A stretch of 64,000 nt of DNA from Rhizobium sp. L1K21. GTDB lineage: Bacteria; Pseudomonadota; Alphaproteobacteria; Rhizobiales; Rhizobiaceae. The stretch is taken from positions 186,001 to 250,000 of the forward strand of contig NZ_JAMXLE010000003.1 of assembly GCF_024055895.1 (NCBI RefSeq), in the 5' to 3' direction. The notes beneath the pieces are model-generated. The model saw only the letters and a list, made by a program, of their open reading frames with translations, did no database searches and had not been told where the DNA came from. The translations under genes were made by a program, and so were the position numbers. Positions within the stretch are counted from its first letter, which is position 1; the number at the start of each line of letters is the position of its first letter. Shown piece by piece: positions 19,183 to 27,775 of the stretch.

Positions 19183-19854
19183 TCAGATGGTCATACTCAT
19201 GAAGCGCTTGCGGCCGAGGTAACCGGCACCATCCTGGATGTCCGAGGTGATGGCAGAACGCAAAGCCTCGCGATCCCTGGAGCGGATTGCCTGCATGGCT
19301 TCGGCGTGGCGATCCAACCGATAGCTCTCTTGCAGATTTTCCGTGGCCTCGCGCATGAACGGCCCGAGGCGTATCCAGACGGATTCAATCAGTGGCAAGA
19401 GGACTGCCGCTGAACGTGTTTCATACAGACAGCGGTGAAAATCAAAATTGCGCTCGATACCGGCCTCGATATCGCCGCGCTCGTAAGCTGCGTCGATCTC
19501 TGCATCGATCTTTTCCATTTTGGCGAGACGCAAATAATCGACGAAGGGCATGGCTCTGTCTGCCGCCAGCGTTTCAAGCGCGATACGGGCAGCCAGCGTT
19601 TCATCGAACTTGTCAGGCGTCATCTCCGGAACACGCACGCGGCGATTGTCCAGATGTTCCAGAGCGCCATCGGCAACCAGAAGATGGAGCGCTTCGCGCA
19701 CCGGCATGGTGGAAACGCCCAGGGCTTCGGCGATCCCGGTAATCGTTACCGCCTGTCCAGGCGGCAAACGACCGGTCATCACCGCGTGCCGCAAGCTGCG
19801 ATGCGTCAAAGCCTTCACGCTTTCATGGGGTTGTTTGTCCAATAGCTTGAGCAC
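19183..19854 (-). CDS. GntR-family (FCD domain) regulator of the putrescine genes
   Basis: A 223-residue regulator with an N-terminal winged helix (about 15-75, ITGIAEALGVSTMPVREALHLLVADGALEH) and an FCD effector domain with metal-ligand-type histidines (FDFHRCLYE, DRHAEAMQAI). A GTG at 19854 is taken as start because GGGAG lies five bases upstream and the length then matches the family; an upstream in-frame ATG (20004) would add 50 residues without a match to the family. It lies upstream of puuA in the same direction, so it probably controls the putrescine operon. The effector is unknown. Confidence 0.82.
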   Translation of the reverse strand: MLKLLDKQPHESVKALTHRSLRHAVMTGRLPPGQAVTITGIAEALGVSTMPVREALHLLVADGALEHLDNRRVRVPEMTPDKFDETLAARIALETLAADRAMPFVDYLRLAKMEKIDAEIDAAYERGDIEAGIERNFDFHRCLYETRSAAVLLPLIESVWIRLGPFMREATENLQESYRLDRHAEAMQAIRSRDREALRSAITSDIQDGAGYLGRKRFMSMTI

Positions 19855-20023
19855 ATCGTCTCCCGGTTTATACCCGCTTCGATGATCTATAAGCAACTTG
19901 GAGCTTGCTCGCCAGTTGCCAAGTTCATCGTCTGATCCGTCATGAACGTCTGGAAAGAACCCTGCGGATACTGGCCATCGCACCCGCCTGATCGCTATCG
20001 GCATTCATGCCGTCCAACCGTAT

Positions 20024-20506
20024 TCACAGGCCCTCAAGCTTGAGAAACACCTTCTCCAAAAGACCGTTGAGCCGGGTAAGTTCCTCAGGCGTGATATTGA
20101 CGAAGGAAGAGGTGAAAACCTGGTCGGCTTCCTGGCGGGCAAGGCGACGCAGCCGGTCTCCCTCAGGTGTCAGGCAGACGTCTGTAACACGCCCGTCATT
20201 GGGGCGGACACGGGTGACCACAAGGCCATCGGCGATCATGCGCTGGACGATCTTGGTGGCTGTGTTGAGCTTGATGACCGCATAGTCGGCAATCTCGGAA
20301 ACGCTCAGATGCTCGTCTTCATAAAGCGACATCAGGACACGCCAGCGGGCCATATCCAGATTGAGCGGCTTGAGGCGCTTTTCCAGCACATTCACATAGC
20401 GCGCATTGACACGCGAGACCCAATAAAAGGGCCAGTCCTTTTTCATGCGCTTTTCAGCAGTGACGGCCTCGTGGCCGTAAGCTTCCGGTATCTGATCTGT
20501 AGACAT
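20024..20506 (-). CDS. MarR-family transcriptional regulator
   Basis: A 160-residue winged-helix regulator: helices VLEKRLKPLNLDMARWRVLMSL and the recognition helix region SVSEIADYAVIKLNTATKIVQRMIADGLV, then a beta-wing RVRPNDGRVTDVCLTPEG. The start at 20506 was chosen over ATG 20620, which would overlap the upstream gene and add a cysteine-rich leader. It sits 110 bp downstream of the envelope gene cluster in the same direction, and its own gap contains a CGGAA-TTCCG repeat. Its target and ligand cannot be named from sequence. Confidence 0.85.
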   Translation of the reverse strand: MSTDQIPEAYGHEAVTAEKRMKKDWPFYWVSRVNARYVNVLEKRLKPLNLDMARWRVLMSLYEDEHLSVSEIADYAVIKLNTATKIVQRMIADGLVVTRVRPNDGRVTDVCLTPEGDRLRRLARQEADQVFTSSFVNITPEELTRLNGLLEKVFLKLEGL

Positions 20507-20541
20507 CTGGGTCTCGGATTTTCGGAGCCAACCTCTTTTTG

Positions 20542-20553
20542 CGGAACATTCCG
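20542..20553. promoter_or_regulatory. CGGAA-CA-TTCCG repeat before the marR gene
   Basis: Inverted repeat with 5-bp arms (20542-20546, 20549-20553) and partial outer symmetry (CTCT...AGAG), 36 bp upstream of the MarR start codon. A MarR autoregulatory operator would sit here; unproven. Confidence 0.3.
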
Positions 20554-20616
20554 TTAGAGCATAAAAGACATATCCGCAACAGCTGGCGAGCATTTGCTTG
20601 CCATGACCAACAGACC

Positions 20617-22320
20617 TCACTTCCCGCCGTGTTCGTCACTCTCAGCAACAGCAGCGTCAGCAGACGACATTTGCACCGAAGGCTCTGCAGCGCTTAAGAC
20701 CTGAACGAGGCGTTCGCGCATCTCGCTCATGGGTATCTCCTCACTTTCGACAGCAGGCGTCATGCCCACGGTAAAATCGTGTTCCAGAAAGCGTGCGAGG
20801 AGACTTTTGTCACGGCTGATGATGTGGATCGGTACAGCACGCGATGCATCCGGACCCGTCACAATTGGTGCAGGCTGGTGGTCGCCGAGGATAATGAAAA
20901 CCGCATCATCCCCGTAATGCGCGATATAATCTCCCAGGGTCTGAAGGGAATAATCGATCGTCTGTATGTAGTGTTCGCGGATGCTGTCGCCATCCGACCA
21001 GACTTCCCTCGGGGAGAGGCCGCTTTCAGCTTGCGCGTTGAAGACGGCCCCGTCACCGACATCATTCCAATCGATCAGCTTTGCGACCGGTGTCCAGGGC
21101 GCGTGGCTGGAAATCAGTGCAATCTCCGCCATCACGGGCTGGCCTTGTGCCTGCGCGGGCTTGCGCGCCAGACGTTCGAATGCGCTCAGCGTATATTGGT
21201 CAGGCATGGTGACCCAGTTGAAGGGCTTGCCCTTGTAGTCGAGATCTTTGGCCGCCAAAACCTGATCGTAACCGAAATACGCAGCCTCCGGCCAATCCAT
21301 GGTAATGGCGGGCATGACGGCCGTTGTGCGCCAGCCGGCTTTTTTGAAGAGACGGTTGAGGCTCTCTCTTCTGCTGATCATCAGGCGATCAAAACGCGCC
21401 TGGCTATCGGTCCACAGGCCGGACAGGAATGTGCCATGCGCAAGCCAGCTCAAGCCGCCCATTGTGGGTGAAAGTGACCAAGCGCTGACAGCGCCAAAGC
21501 CCGCGGCCTGCAACTGATCCTCAACACTCTGCAGACGCGGCTTCATAATGGGACTGTATCGTGGATCTTCGACAGCGCTTCTTCCGTAAGATTCCACAAA
21601 CACAAGGATGACGTCTCGCCCTTTGATACCGGCGAACAGGTTTGTGGTTTGCGCCACCGGATCCGTGTTTTGCAAATCACGTTCAAACTGCCGCATATCG
21701 GCGACGGATTTTTGAACAAGCGCCAGCCTGTCGGCGAGATAGGGCAATCCGCGCAACTCTGCTCTCACTGGCAATGCCGGCGCTGCGACCCACAACACGG
21801 CTCCTGCAGCAAGCAAGACAAAAGCTGCCATCAGCGAACCCCACCACACAGTTCCGCGGAAAGAGGCAATCTTTCGCTGCGCGGCAAAAAAAAGAACGCC
21901 CAGCGCCAGAAATGCAGCCGCTCCAAGTGCGATCGCGAGCCCGGCGCTCCATTGGCCGATTGCACCGGAAAGCAGGTTCCAGGCGTCAGCCAGCATCTTC
22001 ATGTCGAGATAGGGATTAAAGCGCCGCTGGAACGCTGATTGAACCCCGATATCGGCCCCTTTCAGAAAGAGCAAGGTGAACAACGCCAGTGTTGAAAGGA
22101 TCGCAAAGGCAGCGGCCAAACGCCGTGGCAACAGCAACAGAACCAGGAGAATGACCGGAATTTCGACCGGAAAACGAAAGAAGGCACGAACGGAAAATGC
22201 ATTCGGATGGTCGGGAAGCGTAAGCGACGCAAAGCTGATCAGAGTTACGAAGATAACCGCCAGTATCGCCAGCCAGGCAGGCGATGCTGACCCCTTCCCG
22301 ATATTCGCATTTTTGGCCAT
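20617..22320 (-). CDS. Membrane-anchored sulfatase-fold enzyme (LtaS/phosphoethanolamine-transferase-like)
   Basis: A 567-residue protein. The first ~190 residues hold about five membrane helices (around 15-34, 48-66, 70-88, 125-147 and 158-182). From ~235 a periplasmic alkaline-phosphatase-superfamily domain follows: DVILVFVESYGRSAVED (metal-ligand Glu243), SLSPTMGGLSWLAHGTFLSG with a probable nucleophile Thr286, and FIILGDHQPAP with the distal Asp-His metal ligands. Such enzymes transfer or remove phospho-alcohol headgroups of lipids or glycans. It heads no obvious pathway but is 73 bp downstream of the FkbM gene and the CDP-alcohol phosphatidyltransferase, so a lipid-headgroup role is inferred. 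The start MAKNANIGKG has AAGGAA upstream. Confidence 0.8.
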   Translation of the reverse strand: MAKNANIGKGSASPAWLAILAVIFVTLISFASLTLPDHPNAFSVRAFFRFPVEIPVILLVLLLLPRRLAAAFAILSTLALFTLLFLKGADIGVQSAFQRRFNPYLDMKMLADAWNLLSGAIGQWSAGLAIALGAAAFLALGVLFFAAQRKIASFRGTVWWGSLMAAFVLLAAGAVLWVAAPALPVRAELRGLPYLADRLALVQKSVADMRQFERDLQNTDPVAQTTNLFAGIKGRDVILVFVESYGRSAVEDPRYSPIMKPRLQSVEDQLQAAGFGAVSAWSLSPTMGGLSWLAHGTFLSGLWTDSQARFDRLMISRRESLNRLFKKAGWRTTAVMPAITMDWPEAAYFGYDQVLAAKDLDYKGKPFNWVTMPDQYTLSAFERLARKPAQAQGQPVMAEIALISSHAPWTPVAKLIDWNDVGDGAVFNAQAESGLSPREVWSDGDSIREHYIQTIDYSLQTLGDYIAHYGDDAVFIILGDHQPAPIVTGPDASRAVPIHIISRDKSLLARFLEHDFTVGMTPAVESEEIPMSEMRERLVQVLSAAEPSVQMSSADAAVAESDEHGGK

Positions 22321-22393
22321 CAGGTATTTTCCTTGGCAAAAATGTTCATGAGACCGCTGGGGGACGTATGTTTGCCAAGGCTTTCCAGAGACA

Positions 22394-23146
22394 TCAACAC
22401 TCCAGCCGTGCATAAATGTCGCCCGAACCGCTTTCAGGTCCCAGCGCTGCAAGGTCCCGGCGCAAGTGGGTACCATCCTGCCAATCGGTCCAGTGAAACT
22501 GGTGGCTTTCGCCGATCACCCGGTTGAAGCGGTAGTTGCCCAGTGCCATCAACACATCAATGGCCTTTTCCGCGACCGAAGGCATTGCCGGAATATATTC
22601 GAACGCGACAAGCTTCAGCGGTCTCGACAGTCCGCTTAGAATATCTGCCTCAGCCCCTTCGCAGTCTATTTTGCAAAAATCGGGAATGCCGTAACGTTCA
22701 ATCAGCAGGTCCAACGTTGTCATGGGGACCACCACCTCGCTGTCCCACCGCACCTGCCGGAATCCATCCGTGCGACCAACCTTCTCGACAAAATCAGGCG
22801 AGGTCGTCGTGACCGTCGGGTGCCGGCGTGAAATCCGCAAAGAAACCTCGCCTGGCCGAGCGCCGACCGCAACACGTTCGAACCCCGCCAACTGTCCCGC
22901 AAAATGTTTTTCGATCAGATCGGCAAAGGCCGGCTGCGGCTCGACGGCGACCACCTTCGCGCCGAGCGAAAGCAGCGTTTTGCTGCGGCTGCCGGCATGT
23001 GCCCCAATATCAAAGACGAGATCGTCTGGACTGATCAGCGCTTGATAGAAGCGCCGCAAAGCGCGCCGACGCCAGGGTTGGCCATAGTAGACCACCATGG
23101 ACCGGGCCATTCCGGCAGCTGTTTCCAGATGCGCGCGCAATGCCAT
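22394..23146 (-). CDS. FkbM-family SAM-dependent methyltransferase
   Basis: A 250-residue protein with the FkbM core: SAM-binding LVFDIGAHAGSRSKTLLSLGA (about 43-63), acidic loop VVAVEPQP, and the KIDCEGAEADILSGL motif (about 168-182) that ends motif IV. FkbM enzymes O-methylate sugars or other hydroxyls of polyketides, glycans and lipids. It is sandwiched between the phosphatidyltransferase (1-bp gap) and the sulfatase-fold gene, suggesting methylation of a polar lipid headgroup or surface glycan. The acceptor is unknown. Confidence 0.82.
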   Translation of the reverse strand: MALRAHLETAAGMARSMVVYYGQPWRRRALRRFYQALISPDDLVFDIGAHAGSRSKTLLSLGAKVVAVEPQPAFADLIEKHFAGQLAGFERVAVGARPGEVSLRISRRHPTVTTTSPDFVEKVGRTDGFRQVRWDSEVVVPMTTLDLLIERYGIPDFCKIDCEGAEADILSGLSRPLKLVAFEYIPAMPSVAEKAIDVLMALGNYRFNRVIGESHQFHWTDWQDGTHLRRDLAALGPESGSGDIYARLEC

Positions 23147-23147
23147 G

Positions 23148-23915
23148 TCACCGTTTTTCCCGTGTCAGAAGATCATGTGTGTCCACCGCAAAGGAATAGG
23201 TGAGAAGCAGGAGAGCAACAAAGCAAAGGACGGAGGAAAATGCAGGCGAAACCACCGGCACGAGAATGAAACACAAGACGCCGCCCTGGATCACGCAAAT
23301 CAGCTTCCTGCGAAAGGACGGCGGCAGCTGGCCGCCCAATTCCGGCAAAAAGGTCTGAGCAAAAACAAAGCCATAACGCATCAGGCCAATGGCCAGTATC
23401 CACCATCCCACCTTGCCCATCATCACCGCTCCGAGGCAAAGGACGAGAATGAGGAGTGCATCGACCTCCATATCGAAACGGGCTCCAAAGGGTGACACCC
23501 TTTCGGCGGCACGTGCAATGTAGCCGTCCACGCCATCAAGCAAAAGCGCAATCGACACCAGACCAATGAGCGTCCAGATTGCCGTGGCGTTGGTGGCGAG
23601 ACCGTGGTTGAACAGGATGGCCGCAGTGACCAGGCACGTGATGGACGCCCGCACTGCCGTGATGAGATTTGCCAGGCCGAAGACCGGGTGGTGGTGGTGC
23701 GGCAAACCACGAAAAGCAATCACGAACAGGCTCGCCAACATGCAGAGCGCAAAAGCAATTGCGCCGCCGCGCAAGGCCAGATGCGGCGCGAAAACCCGGT
23801 AGACCAAAAACGAGCAAGCGAAAACGAGGCCGAGAATCAAGAGTGCATTGCTGCGCAGACGAGCAGGCTCACTCAAGCTCTGGCTATTGGTGTTCTCTGC
23901 GGCAGCTGGTCCCAT
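23148..23915 (-). CDS. CDP-alcohol phosphatidyltransferase family protein
   Basis: A 255-residue membrane enzyme with six to seven hydrophobic segments and a complete CDP-alcohol phosphotransferase signature: Asp127, Asp130-Gly131, Ala134-Arg135, Gly144, Asp148 and Asp152. These enzymes join a CDP-activated lipid to an alcohol to make phospholipids. A histidine run HHHH at 73-76 lies between helices. It is longer than the PgsA/PcsA core at the N-terminus and is followed by FkbM and sulfatase-fold genes. The headgroup alcohol is unknown. Confidence 0.85.
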   Translation of the reverse strand: MGPAAAENTNSQSLSEPARLRSNALLILGLVFACSFLVYRVFAPHLALRGGAIAFALCMLASLFVIAFRGLPHHHHPVFGLANLITAVRASITCLVTAAILFNHGLATNATAIWTLIGLVSIALLLDGVDGYIARAAERVSPFGARFDMEVDALLILVLCLGAVMMGKVGWWILAIGLMRYGFVFAQTFLPELGGQLPPSFRRKLICVIQGGVLCFILVPVVSPAFSSVLCFVALLLLTYSFAVDTHDLLTREKR

Positions 23916-24045
23916 GAAAGTACAGAGCCTGTTTCCTGATTCAACGACGCTGATCCTCAGGATATATCAGCCGGCAGCCGAGGCAATGCATGCGCGATGA
24001 CACATTTTTGTGATGGCTGCGGCGGCACGAAGCTCCATCAAGGAA

Positions 24046-24077
24046 AAGCCCGGCGGATCGATTGAACCGCCGGGCTT
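24046..24077 (-). terminator. Rho-independent terminator of the proXWV operon
   Basis: Perfect 11-bp GC-rich stem AAGCCCGGCGG/CCGCCGGGCTT (24046-24056, 24067-24077) with a 10-base loop, 22 bp after the proV stop. On the transcribed strand it is followed by TTTTCCTTG, giving a T-rich tail. Confidence 0.8.
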
Positions 24078-24099
24078 CCTCTTTCGCTTATCTGGCTGG

Positions 24100-25161
24100 C
24101 TATTCTTCCTGAATACGCGGCACCAGCGCGCGCATAATTTCGGGCATTTCCAGCGTACCGACAGGTTTTCCGTCGCGCATAACGCGATAACGCTTGTCCA
24201 GCGAGCCTTCCGCTGCGCCAATGACACTCTCAAGATTGTCGTCATGATCAATGTCGCCGGAAAAATTGCCGGATGGTTCACCCTTGGTCATAACCGACCG
24301 CACCCGCAACACGCGGGCACGATTGATGTCAGCTACGAAATCCTCGATGTAAGGATCGTTCGGGTGCAACAGAATGTATTGAGGCTCGCCCTGCTGAACC
24401 ACGCGACCATCTTTCAGGATCACCAGATGATCGGCCAGTTTCAGCGCCTCGTCGAGATCGTGGGTGATGAAGACAACGGTCTTGTGCAGCTCGTTCTGCA
24501 ACTCGAGCAACAGGTTCTGCATATCCGTGCGGATCAGTGGGTCGAGAGCCGAGAAGGCCTCATCCATCAGCATGATTTCGGAATTGGAGGCAAGCGCCCG
24601 GGCAATGCCCACGCGCTGCTGCATACCACCCGAAAGCTGGTGCGGATATTGTTCGCCATAGCCGCCAAGCCCGACCCGGTCGAGCCACTTGTTGGCTTCG
24701 GCTTCGTACTGCTTGCGCGCAATGCCCCGTGTGTCCAAAGCCATAGCCGCGTTTTCCAGAACCGTGCGGTGCGGCAGCAACGCAAATTTCTGGAACACCA
24801 TCGACATATGTTTGCGGCGAAGATCACGCAGCTTTGCCTCGTTCCAGCCGAGGATATCTTCACCATCGAATAGCACTTCTCCGGCAGTCGGTTCGATCAG
24901 CCGGTTCAGGTGACGGATAAGCGTCGACTTACCCGAACCTGAAAGCCCCATGATGACGGTGATCTTGCCGCTTCGGATATCGACATTGATATCGTTGAGG
25001 CCGAGAACGTGGCCCTTGGTTTCAAGGAGCTCGGACTTGCCCATGCCGGCCTTCACATCATCCATCATGGCTTGCGGATTTTCGCCAAAGATCTTGTAAA
25101 GATGGCGGATCGAAACCTTGATCTCGCCGGACGGGTCTGCAGTCTTGTTATTGTTTTCCAT
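24100..25161 (-). CDS. proV: Glycine betaine/proline-type ABC transporter ATPase
   Basis: A 353-residue ATPase of the osmoprotectant (OTCN) family: an N-terminal extension before the core (HLYKIFGENPQAMM), Walker A MGLSGSGKST, signature LSGGMQQR, Walker B IMLMDEAFSALDP with Ala in the usual Pro place, H-loop FITHDLDEAL, and a CBS-like C-terminal segment. The start at 25161 (MENNNKTADPSG) overlaps the permease end slightly upstream only if the longer start at 25197 were used, so the shorter form was chosen. It is the last gene of the operon and ends at a strong terminator. Confidence 0.9.
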   Translation of the reverse strand: MENNNKTADPSGEIKVSIRHLYKIFGENPQAMMDDVKAGMGKSELLETKGHVLGLNDINVDIRSGKITVIMGLSGSGKSTLIRHLNRLIEPTAGEVLFDGEDILGWNEAKLRDLRRKHMSMVFQKFALLPHRTVLENAAMALDTRGIARKQYEAEANKWLDRVGLGGYGEQYPHQLSGGMQQRVGIARALASNSEIMLMDEAFSALDPLIRTDMQNLLLELQNELHKTVVFITHDLDEALKLADHLVILKDGRVVQQGEPQYILLHPNDPYIEDFVADINRARVLRVRSVMTKGEPSGNFSGDIDHDDNLESVIGAAEGSLDKRYRVMRDGKPVGTLEMPEIMRALVPRIQEE

Positions 25162-25171
25162 GTCGTCCTCC

Positions 25172-26209
25172 TCAGCGCGATGCCTGGCTGGCGTCAATGC
25201 GGGCGAGCGAAGCCTTGGTCACGCGATCAAGGGCGATGGCCAGGACAACGATGCCGAAACCGGCAATCAGGCCGACCCCAAGTTCGAGATTGCGGATACC
25301 GCGCAGCACCAGAACGCCAAGACCGGGCGCGGAAACGAGCGAGGCAATGACAACCATGGCCAGGCTCATCATGATCGTCTGGTTCACACCGGCCATGATG
25401 TTGGGCAATGCCAGCGGGATCTGAACACCAAAGAGCTTCTGACGGCTGGTCATGCCGAATGCGTCAGCGGCCTCGATCACATCCCGGTCTACAAGGCGGA
25501 TGCCCAGATCCGTCAGCCGCACCACCGGAACGATCGCATAGAGAATGATGGCAATCCCGTAAAGCTTCGGCTCGGTCACCGAGAACAGGAAGATGAGCGG
25601 GATGAGATAGACGAAGGGCGGCAGGGTCTGCAGCATATCGAGGATCGGAATGACCGTTCGTTGCAGCCTGTCGCTGCGCGACATGGCAATGCCGATGGGC
25701 ACCCCGATGATGACGCAGACAAAGGCGCAGACAAAGATGATCGCCAGCGTCTCCATGGCCGCATTGTAGTGATCGACAAAGGCCAGAAGTGCGAGGATGA
25801 CCGCCACCAGTCCGATGATCCGCCATGAGCGCGTTACAAACCAGGTGATGACCAGCAGTGCCGGCATGATGATCCACCAGGGTGTCTGCGTCATCACCCA
25901 CAGCATGTCGTTCAGCGCCCAGCTGAGTGGCTGGGTCAGCGGATCGATGACCACCCTGAGCGCATCGCGGATGTCGAGAAAGCCAGCTTCCAGGCCGCGT
26001 GTGAGTGCGCGTGATTGCGGGATCGCCTGACAGGCGTTGTGAAGAGCATCAAGCGAGGGAAAGGGCGTGTCCCAAAGCGATGAACCAGCATCGCTGCCGC
26101 CCTTTGCCTTAGCCAGAAGATCAGCCATCGACATGGGGGCGTTGTCGGCACCCTTGTCGCACCAGGCTCTCAAGCCCAGCGTATCGAAAAGACCGTCATA
26201 TGTTGCCAT
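25172..26209 (-). CDS. proW: Glycine betaine/proline-type ABC transporter permease
   Basis: A 345-residue permease with a long hydrophilic N-terminal part (about 1-105), then six to seven membrane helices. The EAA-like loop IEAADAFGMTSRQKLFGVQIPLALPNIMAGVNQT is typical of ProW. The extended N-terminus is usual for ProW rather than for OpuCB-type permeases. It precedes proV by 10 bp and follows proX across a 114-bp gap that carries a strong hairpin, which may set a lower level of permease and ATPase relative to the binding protein. Confidence 0.9.
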   Translation of the reverse strand: MATYDGLFDTLGLRAWCDKGADNAPMSMADLLAKAKGGSDAGSSLWDTPFPSLDALHNACQAIPQSRALTRGLEAGFLDIRDALRVVIDPLTQPLSWALNDMLWVMTQTPWWIIMPALLVITWFVTRSWRIIGLVAVILALLAFVDHYNAAMETLAIIFVCAFVCVIIGVPIGIAMSRSDRLQRTVIPILDMLQTLPPFVYLIPLIFLFSVTEPKLYGIAIILYAIVPVVRLTDLGIRLVDRDVIEAADAFGMTSRQKLFGVQIPLALPNIMAGVNQTIMMSLAMVVIASLVSAPGLGVLVLRGIRNLELGVGLIAGFGIVVLAIALDRVTKASLARIDASQASR

Positions 26210-26267
26210 GTTTGCTTCGGGCCCGCCGGGCCCGCCTTACCTTTTTGAATTGTTGTAACCAAAGAAA

Positions 26268-26293
26268 GGACGGGGCCAATCTGGGCCCCGTCC
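26268..26293 (-). terminator. Intercistronic hairpin/attenuator between proX and proW
   Basis: Perfect 10-bp stem GGACGGGGCC/GGCCCCGTCC (26268-26277, 26284-26293) with a 6-base loop. On the operon strand it is followed by TTTCTTTGG. It is placed 30 bp after the proX stop inside the operon, so partial termination or 3'-end protection of proX mRNA is likely. Confidence 0.65.
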
Positions 26294-26323
26294 ATAAAGC
26301 GCCGAAAAGCGCAACCGCAGGCC

Positions 26324-27316
26324 TTACTGGCTGGTCAGGTTGCTCAGCTTTTCCTTGGCCTCATCGTTGATCCAACCCGTCCAGACGTCCGGATTTTCAG
26401 TCAGGAAGTGCACGGCAACTTCTTCTGCCGAGGCGTTGTTCTCATCCTGCCATGCCAGCAGCGAACTCATGGTAGATGTCTTGAACGTCATCTTCTTGAA
26501 GAAGTCGGTGACTTCCGGATGCGACTCGGTGAATTCCTTGGTCGCCGACGTCAGGATCGGTGCCGCCGGAAAATCGGAAACCTTCGGGTCAGGCGTGTCT
26601 TTGTTCTGCAGTTCGGCAAAGGCTTCTTCATTGTAGTCGCCGAGCTTCACGCGGGTCATGTCGTATTTGCCCATCGGCACGGTCGGACCCCAATAGTAGC
26701 CGAACCACGGCTTTTCGTCGGTCACGGCAGAGCCCATGGACGAGGCGAGCGTTTCGCCGGAACCATGGTTGAAGACCTTGATGCCGGAGGATTCCAGATC
26801 GAGCGCGCGCACGAGGTTGTCTGAAACGACGCGGCAACCCCAACCATCAGGGCAATTGTTGAACTGGTTGCCAACCCATTCCGGGTGCTCCATCACGCCT
26901 TCGATGGTGGTCAGTTCCGGGTGCTCTTCGGCCAGATAGGTCGGAATCCACCAGCCTTCGACGCCACCGGGATCAAGCACATTGGCCAGACGAACCATCG
27001 TGCCGCCCTTTTCGAGCTTCTTGTAAGCATCACCGGCGGAATTGAGCCAGAGATTGGTCACAACATCCGGTTCGCCGTTTTCGGCGACGGAGGTGATGGC
27101 CGGAACAGTATCGGACTTTACCAGGCTGACATTGCAGCCATAACCCTGTTCCAGCAGGAACTTGGCAATATTGGTGGTGACCTCAGCGGCCGCCCAATTC
27201 ATCTGTGCAATCGAAACATCGCCGCATTCTCCGCCTTCTGTTTCGGCTGCATTTGCTGTGAGCGGCGCGAGGAATAGAGCCGCCAGCGCGGTCGATGCGA
27301 GGCATAACTTGCGCAT
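26324..27316 (-). CDS. proX: Glycine betaine/proline-type ABC transporter, substrate-binding protein
   Basis: A 330-residue periplasmic binding protein with a Sec signal peptide (MRKLCLASTALAALFLAP, cleavage after ANA near residue 24). The mature protein has the OpuAC/ProX pattern with several tryptophans (NLWLNSAG, WWIPTYLAEEHP, PWFGYYWGPT) that could build the aromatic cage for a quaternary amine, and two cysteine pairs (GECGD...GYGCNV; NCPDGWGC) that could form disulfides. It is the first gene of the operon. The ligand could be glycine betaine, proline betaine or choline. Confidence 0.88.
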   Translation of the reverse strand: MRKLCLASTALAALFLAPLTANAAETEGGECGDVSIAQMNWAAAEVTTNIAKFLLEQGYGCNVSLVKSDTVPAITSVAENGEPDVVTNLWLNSAGDAYKKLEKGGTMVRLANVLDPGGVEGWWIPTYLAEEHPELTTIEGVMEHPEWVGNQFNNCPDGWGCRVVSDNLVRALDLESSGIKVFNHGSGETLASSMGSAVTDEKPWFGYYWGPTVPMGKYDMTRVKLGDYNEEAFAELQNKDTPDPKVSDFPAAPILTSATKEFTESHPEVTDFFKKMTFKTSTMSSLLAWQDENNASAEEVAVHFLTENPDVWTGWINDEAKEKLSNLTSQ

Positions 27317-27720
27317 GGGTGTTCTCCTTTTTCAGGTTTTATTTGTAAGGTTCAGCTTGCCCGAGCGGATGCGTTTAGCGTCAAAAATATCACGACGCCG
27401 CAAGCGCACGGTCCACGTATGTGTGTCCGAATTTTTAGTATATGTTTCAGGCATGCGTGGATCGGTTAACATATGCGGCAAAATTATGCAAATCTATGAA
27501 TTTCATGAATGATTAGTCTAAATACAAATTGAATTATATATTTCCGTGTAACATCATGTATATTGAAAAAGCTTAGTTCTGATTTCTATTTAATATATAA
27601 AAATTCTATTTATGTAACAAAATTTTTCAACCATATATGTTCTTATACGGTGGTCGAAGGAGGCCATACCGGACACCCACACGTGGAGTTTGAGCGCAGG
27701 AACAGCCCTCTGGGCGCGCA
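27317..27720. other. AT-rich intergenic region upstream of proX
   Basis: About 400 bp without a convincing gene. The stretch from about 27430 to 27660 is far richer in A and T than the surrounding coding DNA, with runs such as AATATATAAAAATTC. It should hold the proX promoter, but I cannot single out boxes. Short open frames here have no family resemblance or ribosome site. Confidence 0.6.
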
Positions 27721-27759
27721 TGTGCCGCTGCGTATGGCTTCAACTTGCACAGCGGCACA
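27721..27759 (-). terminator. Inverted repeat after the cytochrome c gene
   Basis: Perfect 10-bp stem TGTGCCGCTG/CAGCGGCACA (27721-27730, 27750-27759) with a 19-base loop, 16 bp beyond the cytochrome stop codon. No T-run is present; likely the 3' end of the dehydrogenase operon. Confidence 0.5.
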
Positions 27760-27775
27760 CGCAAAAGGCGAACCT

